Positions 35,389 through 43,262 of a stretch of 64,000 bases of DNA are shown piece after piece (the first letter of the stretch is position 1; the number at the start of each line of letters is the position of its first letter). The notes under the pieces were generated by a model. The model did no database searches. It worked only from the letters and a program-made list of their open reading frames with translations, and was not told the DNA's origin. Made by a program: the position numbers and the translations under genes. Source of the stretch: Pseudanabaena frigida (GTDB lineage: Bacteria > Cyanobacteriota > Cyanobacteriia > Pseudanabaenales > Pseudanabaenaceae); NCBI GenBank assembly GCA_003242085.1, contig QBML01000005.1, positions 172,261 through 236,260 of the forward strand. The letters are read 5' to 3'.

Positions 35389-36931
35389 ATTGGTAAGCTC
35401 TAACTCGTTGTAGTCGATTATTAATCCGATTAGCTAGATCTATGCCCACAACTGGTTTACATAAATAGTCATCAGCCCCAACTCCAAACGCCAAATTTTG
35501 AGTATTAGCATCCGTCATCACACTTAGAAATAGAACTGGTAAGCGCTGCCAATCGAGATTACTTCTGAGAGCTTGACAAAGTTCAAATCCATTTAGTTGC
35601 GGCATATTTATATCTAAAACCAGTACATCAGGCAATACCGCTTGCAAAACCGTCCAAAATTCCTGCGGATCGTCTAGAGTTGTCACTTTAAAGCCCCAAG
35701 GTTTGAGAAGCTTCGGCAGCGATCGCAAACAATCGACATCATCATCGACGATCATCACTTTTGGTGCTACTTGTGTTTGATCTAGTTCAAATATTGAGGA
35801 TGATGCCGATGATATTGAGGAAATTGCCCCCATAGGAGAGCTTTGGAGCAAATCAGTATTTTGAATTGATTTCTCTAAGTCAACTACTAAAGCTTCTAGT
35901 ATTTCTAATTGTGCTTTTTTGAGTAATTGTTGACTTTTGAGCAAGTTTTCCAATTGCCGTGCCAGTTGCATCGCGATCGCTAATCCCATCGTTCCTAGAG
36001 TTCCAGCCAATTTGTGAGCTGTTTGATAAGCTAGTAACTGAAACTGCGGATCGAGTGAGCCAGATGCTAATTTCTCGATCGCTTGAAATAATATTTGCAA
36101 TTGTTCGAGACTTTTAGGCTTGGTGGTTATCCAAAGCTCATTTAAGAATTCTAAATACTGTTCTTGTTGATTTTTGTAAGAATTTAATTTAGGCAAATTA
36201 GATGGAGAAGTTGCAATTTGCTGTGGCATCACGGCGTCTTGCTTCGGGATTACGACATCTGGTGCTTTTAGGTAATAGCCGCGCCCGTGCACTGTAGCAA
36301 TAAAATCTGATGGAGCACCTGCGGCTACTAATTTGTGGCGCAATCTGCGAATATGCGATCGCACAGTTGCTTCTGACGGAAATTCATCTGAAGACCATAG
36401 GCGATCGAGGATCTCATCGGCACTAAGTAAATGTTGACTATCCCGTAACAAAAGTTCTAACAACTCATATTCTTTATTTGTGAGTGTCAGGGGTTGATTG
36501 TTGTAAGAAACTTCACAGGTACTGGGGTTTAGCAGCAAATCTCCCCAAACTAGCAAAGGAAATGAACTCGCATTGCTGCGTCTCAATAATGCCCGAATCC
36601 TTGCAATTAGTTCGGGTACATCAAAGGGCTTGACTACATAGTCATCTGCGCCTGCGTCTAACCCACTTACTTTGGCTGTACTGGCATTTTGTGAGGTAAG
36701 TAATAGAATTGGCGTGGTATATCCTTCAGACCGAAAGCGCTGACAGAGGCTTATTCCATCTAATTTGGGCAAAACGATATCTAGTACGATGAGGTCATAT
36801 TCAAAGGCTGAACCATAACTCCACCCCATTTCGCCATCTTTAACCACATCGACAATATAGTGATGCTCTGTCAGGCTCTTGGTCAAGACAGCTATTAATA
36901 CATCATCATCTTCTACTAGCAATATCTTCAT
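35381..36931 (-). CDS. Hybrid response regulator REC-wHTH-HPt-REC
   Basis: The 516 residues have four parts. REC-1 (1-120) has the acid pocket EDDD, phospho-acceptor Asp51 in IVLDIVLPKLDG and Lys near 102. An OmpR-type winged helix (about 130-225, SEATVRSHIRRLRHKL, TVHGRGYYL) binds DNA. An HPt-like domain (about 255-350) has TAHKLAGTLGTMG with the candidate His. REC-2 (about 385-510) has VMIVDDDVDCL and VLVLDINMPQLNG. The protein could therefore receive, relay and act on DNA alone. It has no kinase neighbour; the next genes upstream are a toxin module. Confidence 0.85.
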   Translation of the reverse strand: MKILLVEDDDVLIAVLTKSLTEHHYIVDVVKDGEMGWSYGSAFEYDLIVLDIVLPKLDGISLCQRFRSEGYTTPILLLTSQNASTAKVSGLDAGADDYVVKPFDVPELIARIRALLRRSNASSFPLLVWGDLLLNPSTCEVSYNNQPLTLTNKEYELLELLLRDSQHLLSADEILDRLWSSDEFPSEATVRSHIRRLRHKLVAAGAPSDFIATVHGRGYYLKAPDVVIPKQDAVMPQQIATSPSNLPKLNSYKNQQEQYLEFLNELWITTKPKSLEQLQILFQAIEKLASGSLDPQFQLLAYQTAHKLAGTLGTMGLAIAMQLARQLENLLKSQQLLKKAQLEILEALVVDLEKSIQNTDLLQSSPMGAISSISSASSSIFELDQTQVAPKVMIVDDDVDCLRSLPKLLKPWGFKVTTLDDPQEFWTVLQAVLPDVLVLDINMPQLNGFELCQALRSNLDWQRLPVLFLSVMTDANTQNLAFGVGADDYLCKPVVGIDLANRINNRLQRVRAYQYK

Positions 36932-37028
36932 AGGTCTTTTTATAGTTCGATCTCGCTTACGCCGTCAAGGGGAAGATTTTTGGATAATGTGGTGATTGGT
37001 AGGATTTATGATGTGGTCATTGTGTGAT

Positions 37029-37241
37029 TTAAGCTGCTAATGTCTCAAACGAAAATCTGAGATTAGATGATTCTTGAAGGCTGTAATTAAGTTTCTCAAA
37101 ACCAATTACTACACCAGATTTATTTTTCATCAGGATTACTTCATCACCTGTTTCTTCACAGATATATTCTTGGTTAGGATCGCCAAACCAGACGGTGAGA
37201 GTGTTTCCTAGCTTGTCGTAGTAGACTTTTACTTCTGCCAT
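37029..37241 (-). CDS. DUF2283 protein
   Basis: This 70-residue protein matches DUF2283 along its length: KVYYDKLGNTLTVWFGDPNQ, EVILMKNKSGVVIGFEKLNY. Function is unknown, but DUF2283 genes often sit beside toxin-antitoxin genes, as here, 10 nt after the MazF-type toxin stop. GGAGAAAACC is the binding site before ATG 37241. It could be an extra antitoxin or a stand-alone small protein. Confidence 0.75.
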   Translation of the reverse strand: MAEVKVYYDKLGNTLTVWFGDPNQEYICEETGDEVILMKNKSGVVIGFEKLNYSLQESSNLRFSFETLAA

Positions 37242-37251
37242 AGGTTTTCTC

Positions 37252-37584
37252 CTATTGACTGATTATCTCGATAACTTTAGCGATCGCTTGATTTGTCTTG
37301 ATGGATTTGAGATGTCCCGCAATGGATAAAATAATCGACTGATCGGCGGTAAATATGCGATTTGGTCTAATATTGCTGGGTTTGTTTAAGCTTCCTGTCT
37401 CAAAGTCGTTGTTGTTGATGGCTACGGCATAGGCATCGGTAAGATTTTGGCTGGTAATCTGACACAAGATGAGATCGTCACCGCGTAAGGTTGCGATTAC
37501 TAAGGCTGGGCGGCGTTTGTTTTGAGATAGATCAGAGAATGGGAAAGGGACAATAACAATATCTCCTTTCACAAATCTTGCCAT
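37252..37584 (-). CDS. PemK/MazF-family endoribonuclease toxin
   Basis: MazF-type toxins cut mRNA at short motifs when the antitoxin is lost. The 110 residues begin with the family pattern FVKGDIVIVPFPFSDLSQNK, RRPALVIAT and continue with the beta-barrel core LILCQITSQNLTDA, then SNIRPNRIFTADQSII. The Arg in KRRPALV and the Thr/Ser of the ITSQ block fit the active-site area. Its start overlaps the upstream small gene by 16 nt, which is the likely antitoxin. Confidence 0.85.
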   Translation of the reverse strand: MARFVKGDIVIVPFPFSDLSQNKRRPALVIATLRGDDLILCQITSQNLTDAYAVAINNNDFETGSLNKPSNIRPNRIFTADQSIILSIAGHLKSIKTNQAIAKVIEIISQ

Positions 37585-37763
37585 GCTTCGTCTTCCTCTG
37601 GGCTAAGCCAGTCTTTAGCTAGGGATGATTCGCTCATCATGGTAATTTCTAGTTTTTCTTGTTGGTATTGAGATTTGAGGGATAGTAAAAATTCTAGTAC
37701 TTGTTCTAATAATGGTTCAGGTACTTGTTCGATTTCATGGGCGATCGCTTCTTTAGTGTTCAT
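37569..37763 (-). CDS. Probable antitoxin, DUF2281-like
   Basis: The 64-residue protein begins MNTKEAIAHEIEQVPEPLLE, then QVLEFLLSLKSQY, the form of DUF2281-type antitoxins, and ends in an acidic unstructured tail (LSPEEDEAWQDL) suited to wrapping a toxin. It lies upstream of and overlaps the MazF-type gene. No DNA-binding domain is obvious, so autoregulation is uncertain. Confidence 0.75.
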   Translation of the reverse strand: MNTKEAIAHEIEQVPEPLLEQVLEFLLSLKSQYQQEKLEITMMSESSLAKDWLSPEEDEAWQDL

Positions 37764-37778
37764 TTTATTTCTCCTGTC

Positions 37779-40700
37779 TTACATTTCAGATAGCCAAGCA
37801 TTGATTTTAAAGATGAGTTCTTGGGTGCTTTTTTCTCCTGTGAATGGGCGTATTGGGATTGAATCTGTTAGGCTTTGGCAGAGTTGATGGATCGCCTCAT
37901 TAGGACTTTTGCCATAAAGGGCGATCGCTAATTTCTCGACACCAAGATCGAACTTTAGATTAAGTAATTCACGCTCTAAACAAGAGACATCTTGAACTAC
38001 TGGAATCCTACGACCGATAGAGTTAAAAATTTTGTTGGTTAATTTTTTCGCAATTACATTAGGATCGCTTTCTTGTTCGAGATGGCGAACATCGACAACT
38101 AAACAGCGTATTTCGGGATGGTTAGCCTTGCGATCGAGTTCTTTTTGGATTACTTCACAATCTATAAATTGACTTTCTAAGATTTGAATTTTGTTTGTGT
38201 TGTTTGAAGGGTTAGTCTCTGCAATTTCGAGATGTGTATATATGATCTGAGAATGCCATGCTTTATAAAAGTCTGGATAACTCATATTTTTGGAGCAAAG
38301 CCAAATTAATTGATGATAATTTTCTTCAATAACTTCAATAGAATCATAACCATATTTTTTTACATTATTAAGTGCATTTTGATAATTATTTTTTAAGAAA
38401 GAAACTATCAAAGATAAAACTTTAATACTAGAGTTAGGGATTGTATCTATCAAACATTCGTAAGAATCCCAACTCTCCCCTGACCTAGTAAGTATATCTC
38501 CAATAAGTATCTGAGTAGCTAACATATTATTGTGGTTAATAGTTTTAATAACTTTGGCTGTTTCTGGTTCATTATAAGTAATAAGTTTATTCATGAAAAA
38601 TGTTTCGTATTTGGAAATATTACATCCAAGCTTATGTAAACTTATAGCAGCTTGAATACTTCCATAGTCCATTCTTTTGGGATACATAGATTCCACAATA
38701 TTTTCAAGTGTCTCTATCACTTGTTGACTAGCTATACCAATATTGCCCAATGCTTTAGCTATATGACGACAAATTAATTCTGGATCTCCATTACTAATTA
38801 AAGATAACGACATCTCAATTAGCTTTTCTAAAATACCAGAGTTAACAATCTCATTCTGCTTTTTACTTCCCATGCTTTCTATATATTCAATGCAATTTCT
38901 TAATATTTCAATATCATCTGAGTCCAACAATCTATAAATGACAATAAATGGTTCCAAGGAAGGTTCAGAAGCTTTTAGAAGCAGTTTCACATTAGCAAAA
39001 AGAGAGGATTCATCTTCACTTTTTGCAAGCCATACATTAGTTACTTTTCTACTTAATTCTGGATCTACTTCGGCTAAAGCGTATAATGCTTGTTCATGGT
39101 TTATTCTTCCACCGATTGAACTGGCTGAGTCGGTTTTTAAAATAATTTCAAACAATATTTTTTTTACTACAGTATGATATTTATTTGTTTTTGCAATACT
39201 TTTAAGGCTAAAAAAAACAATAAAGAAGTAATCTTCATTAAAATCATTTAATCTAATTTTTTCTAGGACATTAAAAAATATAGACTCAATTTCAATAAAA
39301 CCTTCTATTCCAGATATTTTTATTAAATCATTGATGCAGACCCATAATTCAATATGATTTTCTGCAATGGCATATTCACTAATTACTTTTTTAAGGCATG
39401 ACTTAACAACTAAAGAATTAGGATATACTTCACCTAGAGAAACTGCTAGTTGAGCTATATTTTTATTTGATTCACTAACTTTAATAAGATCATTAAAAAT
39501 TGATTCAATCAAAGAAAAATTTATAAATTTTAAGCTCTTTAAAGCTGATTGGTTTATTTCTTGAGAGATATTAGTAATCCAAATATTTATAGTTTTGTTA
39601 ATAATATTTTCTGAGATTTTATCTGATCTAATTTCTCCTACGCAGATAGTAGCTATAAAATGAGCTTGATAGCTATAAGGACTCTCTAGCCCCATCAAAT
39701 CATTAAAATCAGATAAGGAATATATAAATTCTAACACTATATCTGTATGACCTAATTGGAGTTGGTTCCCTATCCATAAAATTATTATTTCAATCCATTC
39801 AGGTTTAAAAACTCGATATATACCATTCTCTAAATTGTATATATCATGATGTAAAAAGAACCTCCAACTAGGGATCGCTAATGCTGCAAAATACTCTTGA
39901 AAAGTTGTATGAAAGAAAGAGTAAACTTGTCGATCATTTTCATCACGTTCGATTGGAATTAACCAATTTAGCCTTATAGCTAACTCAAACAAGCGATCGC
40001 CCATCTCCTTAATAGCCAAACTACGCGACAGCCGAAAACCTGCATCACCATCAATACCAGCGATCGCTAATTTCCCTAACGCGAGATGTAATTCTTCTCG
40101 TAATGTATCCTGAGTTAAATCCTCATCAACATTATTAGGCTTCCATTCATAAAAATAAAGAACAAATAGATCATATAATCCCGCTTTCGTTTCAGGAAGT
40201 TCCGTATTCAGATCGCGATCAAAAGCCTGACACAACAAAGCCAACCGCAAAGGATGCCTTACCATATCCCGAATGCGATCGCGATTAGGTTCCTTGAGCT
40301 TAGCTTGCAAAATTGGCGCACTTTCAGGCTTTCCAGCCTCAACAAACCAATCACCGATAAATTTATCCACTTGCTCAGGCGAGAAATCTCCCATTCTGAA
40401 CGTATCAAAACCTGACAACCTGTTCAGATAAGTATCCCAAACATTTAACCGAGAAGTTAACACCACTCGCGATTGACCAATCACCTCTCTAATTTCGCGA
40501 TTAATCTTCTCTAACGCATCCGCAGAAGACTTAGCCCTCATTTCATCCAAACCATCCAACAGCAACCAAATCTCACCAGATTGAAACTGTTGAAATAAAT
40601 CGTTCTTTTGCTCTGCATTTATGGAATCTTTTTGCACACCTAGCGCCTCAGATAGCCATTTCCCATAGATATGATCTTCTAGCGATCTCCCTTGCAGATC

Positions 40701-41348
40701 AGCCAAACTCACAAAAATTTGTAACTTCTGCTTTTTATCCAACTCATCAGCAATTCTTGCTAACAACGTAGTTTTACCAGCCCCCGCCTCACCCACGATG
40801 GCAATATGCTTATTTTTACTCTGCCGATCAACTAGCGATAGTAAAAAATCATCATGCTCGAAAGTTTTTACTACCTTTGGTTCTTGATATTGATTGCGCT
40901 GATCTGAATCTGATTTGTCTTGCTTACTACGAGTCTGTTCTTTGTGTTCTAAAAGATCGAGTGGCACATAAACATTCACCTCCGCACCAATAGAAGTCGC
41001 CTCTTTCCGCAATTGTCTAGCCTCTTTCTGTTTAGCCAACATTTCCCCACAGATTTTTTGCCATCCCATTAGATTTCTATCCAAAGAGGATTTACTGTGT
41101 GTTGAGACTTTCTTTGCTGGTAAGTCAATCAGATCGTTAAAATTAAGTCCTAAAGCATTAGCAATTTTCTTAATAGATTTTTGATCTATAGCAATGCCTT
41201 GCAATGCTCGATCAATCGTCTTTTTATCTTGAAATTCCGCGTTACCTGCTAAATCTTCTCTATCCCAACCTTTAGCTTGCATTGCTTCTTCTATAAGAGC
41301 AATACCTTCCGCTGTAAAACATTTGCCTCGATCACGTTCTTGTCCCAT
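37779..41348 (-). CDS. NACHT NTPase with N-terminal HTH-like domain (bNACHT-type)
   Basis: Bacterial NACHT proteins are STAND NTPases, several of them antiphage. I use ATG at 41348 (MGQERDRGK, 1189 residues) over TTG at 41369. Domains: a small helical Xre-like region (1-75), NACHT (about 165-480) with Walker A IVGEAGAGKTTLLAR (186-194) and Walker B EIWLLLDGLDEMR (261-270), a long helical repeat region (about 490-1050), then an alpha/beta C-terminal domain (CLVVDVRHLEQES to the end). The helical region is markedly AT-rich and has no HIP1 site, unlike the NACHT part. No effector domain is visible. Confidence 0.85.
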   Translation of the reverse strand: MGQERDRGKCFTAEGIALIEEAMQAKGWDREDLAGNAEFQDKKTIDRALQGIAIDQKSIKKIANALGLNFNDLIDLPAKKVSTHSKSSLDRNLMGWQKICGEMLAKQKEARQLRKEATSIGAEVNVYVPLDLLEHKEQTRSKQDKSDSDQRNQYQEPKVVKTFEHDDFLLSLVDRQSKNKHIAIVGEAGAGKTTLLARIADELDKKQKLQIFVSLADLQGRSLEDHIYGKWLSEALGVQKDSINAEQKNDLFQQFQSGEIWLLLDGLDEMRAKSSADALEKINREIREVIGQSRVVLTSRLNVWDTYLNRLSGFDTFRMGDFSPEQVDKFIGDWFVEAGKPESAPILQAKLKEPNRDRIRDMVRHPLRLALLCQAFDRDLNTELPETKAGLYDLFVLYFYEWKPNNVDEDLTQDTLREELHLALGKLAIAGIDGDAGFRLSRSLAIKEMGDRLFELAIRLNWLIPIERDENDRQVYSFFHTTFQEYFAALAIPSWRFFLHHDIYNLENGIYRVFKPEWIEIIILWIGNQLQLGHTDIVLEFIYSLSDFNDLMGLESPYSYQAHFIATICVGEIRSDKISENIINKTINIWITNISQEINQSALKSLKFINFSLIESIFNDLIKVSESNKNIAQLAVSLGEVYPNSLVVKSCLKKVISEYAIAENHIELWVCINDLIKISGIEGFIEIESIFFNVLEKIRLNDFNEDYFFIVFFSLKSIAKTNKYHTVVKKILFEIILKTDSASSIGGRINHEQALYALAEVDPELSRKVTNVWLAKSEDESSLFANVKLLLKASEPSLEPFIVIYRLLDSDDIEILRNCIEYIESMGSKKQNEIVNSGILEKLIEMSLSLISNGDPELICRHIAKALGNIGIASQQVIETLENIVESMYPKRMDYGSIQAAISLHKLGCNISKYETFFMNKLITYNEPETAKVIKTINHNNMLATQILIGDILTRSGESWDSYECLIDTIPNSSIKVLSLIVSFLKNNYQNALNNVKKYGYDSIEVIEENYHQLIWLCSKNMSYPDFYKAWHSQIIYTHLEIAETNPSNNTNKIQILESQFIDCEVIQKELDRKANHPEIRCLVVDVRHLEQESDPNVIAKKLTNKIFNSIGRRIPVVQDVSCLERELLNLKFDLGVEKLAIALYGKSPNEAIHQLCQSLTDSIPIRPFTGEKSTQELIFKINAWLSEM

Positions 41349-41452
41349 AGTTACAGTAGAAATTAACAAACTAAATCAATAATCAAAGCTTGTCACAAGT
41401 GACTTAAACATGGAAGGACGAATAACGACAGTTAAGGACAAATAAGCAATAT

Positions 41453-41743
41453 CTAAGGTTTAACCGTTACCGACAGTTTTAGCCCCAAACTATCCAACCA
41501 CGTCGCCAACTCATACACCGCTTGACTTTTATCACTTGCACGAAAATCTTTTACCCATTCGCGATCACCTTCACCACCCAACGCGATCGCCAGATCATCA
41601 AGTGCCGAAGCTAACAACTCAGGCTCAGGATCGGATTCCTCCAAAATTGCCGCAATATAGCCAGCCGCCCTTTCAGGCTCTTTGAGCGAATTAACTAAAT
41701 ACTCTTGATAATCTCTACTAGTCGGAACCTTCACGCTTTGCAT
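41453..41743 (-). CDS. HTH antitoxin of a HigBA-like module
   Basis: The 96-residue product has a helical core, REPERAAGYIAAILEES-like (residues 18-35) and ELLASALDDLAIALGG, which fits the addiction-module antidote family of Xre-like proteins. GGAGAGATT directly precedes ATG 41743. It overlaps the upstream toxin by 26 nt, so the order is toxin first, antitoxin second, as in HigBA. The tail VYELATWLDSLGLKLSVTVKP is typical for this subfamily. Confidence 0.75.
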   Translation of the reverse strand: MQSVKVPTSRDYQEYLVNSLKEPERAAGYIAAILEESDPEPELLASALDDLAIALGGEGDREWVKDFRASDKSQAVYELATWLDSLGLKLSVTVKP

Positions 41744-42059
41744 AATCTCTCCAATACTCCTTAGCTAACTTAATATCTCGATCCTGCGTACTCTTATCAC
41801 CACCACACAGCAACAGCACCACCACAGAGCCAACTTGCCCAAAATAAACCCGATAACCCGCACCATAATCGATCTTGAGTTCGCATACACCCTCACCAAC
41901 AGATCTGTAATTACCTAAATTTCCCAGCGTTACTCTTTTAAGTCTAGCTGCTATTTTATCCTGTGCTACCCGATCGCGTAAGCTATCAAGCCATTGAGTA
42001 AAAGGACGCGAGCCATCAGACTTTGTATATTCACGAATTTTCTTGGGTTGTGACTCCAT
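41718..42059 (-). CDS. RelE/HigB-type toxin (phage Gp49-like)
   Basis: The 113-residue protein matches the addiction-module killer subfamily of RelE/ParE folds: FTQWLDSLRDRVAQDKIAAR, LKRVTLGNLGNYRSVGEGVC, ELKIDYGAGYRVYFG, VVLLLCGGDKSTQDRDI and AKEYWRDY. These toxins cut mRNA on the ribosome or bind gyrase. It lies upstream of and overlaps its antitoxin, and is divergent from the gene at 42180 with about 120 nt between, which likely holds both promoters. Confidence 0.85.
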   Translation of the reverse strand: MESQPKKIREYTKSDGSRPFTQWLDSLRDRVAQDKIAARLKRVTLGNLGNYRSVGEGVCELKIDYGAGYRVYFGQVGSVVVLLLCGGDKSTQDRDIKLAKEYWRDYAKREGSD

Positions 42060-42179
42060 AAAGTAAATGATTGAGTAGGGACAGATAACGACATTTAAGA
42101 CAGATATTATCTTCCCTCAAATGTCCTTCACTTCCACAATTACAAACGCTAAGTTAAGCACATCGAATTTAGCTTAGTC

Positions 42180-42536
42180 ATGAACACCCACAAACAAATC
42201 CAACAAATCGCCGCAACCGACGAACTCCTCGATCAAGCGATCGCAATTACCCCCATCTGCAACCCCAAAGACCACAACCACCTCCAACGCCGCCAACAAC
42301 AACGCGCCATCAGCAACGACATGATCCGCGTTGCGATCGCCTACGGACAACAACGCAGTGATCGGCATGGCGCGATCGTCTACACATTAAGCGATCGCCA
42401 ACTCAAAACCAGTCCCTACGCCAAATTCACCGATACCCTCAGAGGCTTGCAAGTCATCTGTTTACCAGACCTGCAAACCCTGCAAATCCTCACCACCTAT
42501 TGGAACTTCGACAGCAAACGCAAAGCCAGAAAATAA
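42180..42536 (+). CDS. DUF4258-like small protein
   Basis: The 118-residue product has a core HLQRRQQQRAISNDMIRVAI, AYGQQRSD, AIVYTLSDRQLK, then LRGLQVICLPD and LQILTTYW. This H-R-I-x-V/G/R/V pattern resembles DUF4258, a small RelE/BrnT-like fold; the match is by eye and not certain. Its stop is 4 nt before the start of the PLD gene, so the two are an operon. A toxin-like RNase, an antitoxin or a substrate-binding partner are all possible. Confidence 0.6.
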   Translation: MNTHKQIQQIAATDELLDQAIAITPICNPKDHNHLQRRQQQRAISNDMIRVAIAYGQQRSDRHGAIVYTLSDRQLKTSPYAKFTDTLRGLQVICLPDLQTLQILTTYWNFDSKRKARK

Positions 42537-42540
42537 ACCC

Positions 42541-43230
42541 ATGCAAAACTCCAAAGACCTCAGAGCCATCTCCCAACTGCTCAAACAAGCCCAAACCATG
42601 ATCGACAAATACAACCTTCCACCACAAAAATTTCTCGAACAATTGGGATTGCTGCAAACTCAACCCGAAACCGAAATTGTCTTTGAGAGAACTGGCGGAA
42701 GGTTCCATCTCTTCAAAGCACTCGAAGAAGCCAAAGAACGAGTCGTGATCAAATGTCCTTGGGCAAGCGATCGCGCGATCGACAACGACCTGATGCTACG
42801 GCTCAACTATGCCCTCGACCAAGGCGTACAAATCGACCTCGGTTGGGGCTACCAATATGACATCGGCACGATCATCAAAAAAGACCGTCACGGCAATCTC
42901 ACTTTCGCCACCGAAGGACAATATCGCTATAGCGCCATGTCCAAACTCTTCCAACTGCAAAAATGCTACAGCGATCGCCTCCACCTCAAACTCACAGGCG
43001 GACATAGCAAATACTTTGTCTGCGATCGCCAATTCGCCTATGTCGGCAGTCACAACATCCTCAGTTCCACCATTCCCAATCTTAAAAGCACCTATCCTGA
43101 CCTCCAAGGAGATGAAACAGGTACAATCCATCGAAATATAGAAATCATCCAGAAACTGATTACTCGCTACGAACAAGCGATCGATCTCACAGATTCCCTA
43201 ACACCTCAAAACATGAAATTGCGTGCCTAA
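42541..43230 (+). CDS. Phospholipase-D-fold protein with one HKD motif
   Basis: The 229 residues contain one complete PLD motif, H155-S-K157 then D162 and the following GSHN (169-172), in GGHSKYFVCDRQFAYVGSHN. A single HKD protein of this size would act as a dimer, like the nucleases Nuc and BfiI, on DNA, RNA or lipid. An upstream helical region (about 1-60) may be a recognition domain. The ALDQGVQIDLGWGYQYD segment is the first strand pair of the fold. It is directly downstream of the DUF4258-like gene and lies between two STAND NTPase genes. Confidence 0.7.
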   Translation: MQNSKDLRAISQLLKQAQTMIDKYNLPPQKFLEQLGLLQTQPETEIVFERTGGRFHLFKALEEAKERVVIKCPWASDRAIDNDLMLRLNYALDQGVQIDLGWGYQYDIGTIIKKDRHGNLTFATEGQYRYSAMSKLFQLQKCYSDRLHLKLTGGHSKYFVCDRQFAYVGSHNILSSTIPNLKSTYPDLQGDETGTIHRNIEIIQKLITRYEQAIDLTDSLTPQNMKLRA

Positions 43231-43262
43231 ATATCTCAACGAATGTCTAATTTGATGATGAT

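Noticed and set aside
42796-43176. 126-residue minus-strand frame over the PLD gene
   Set aside because: The plus-strand product has a full HKD motif; the opposite frame has none.
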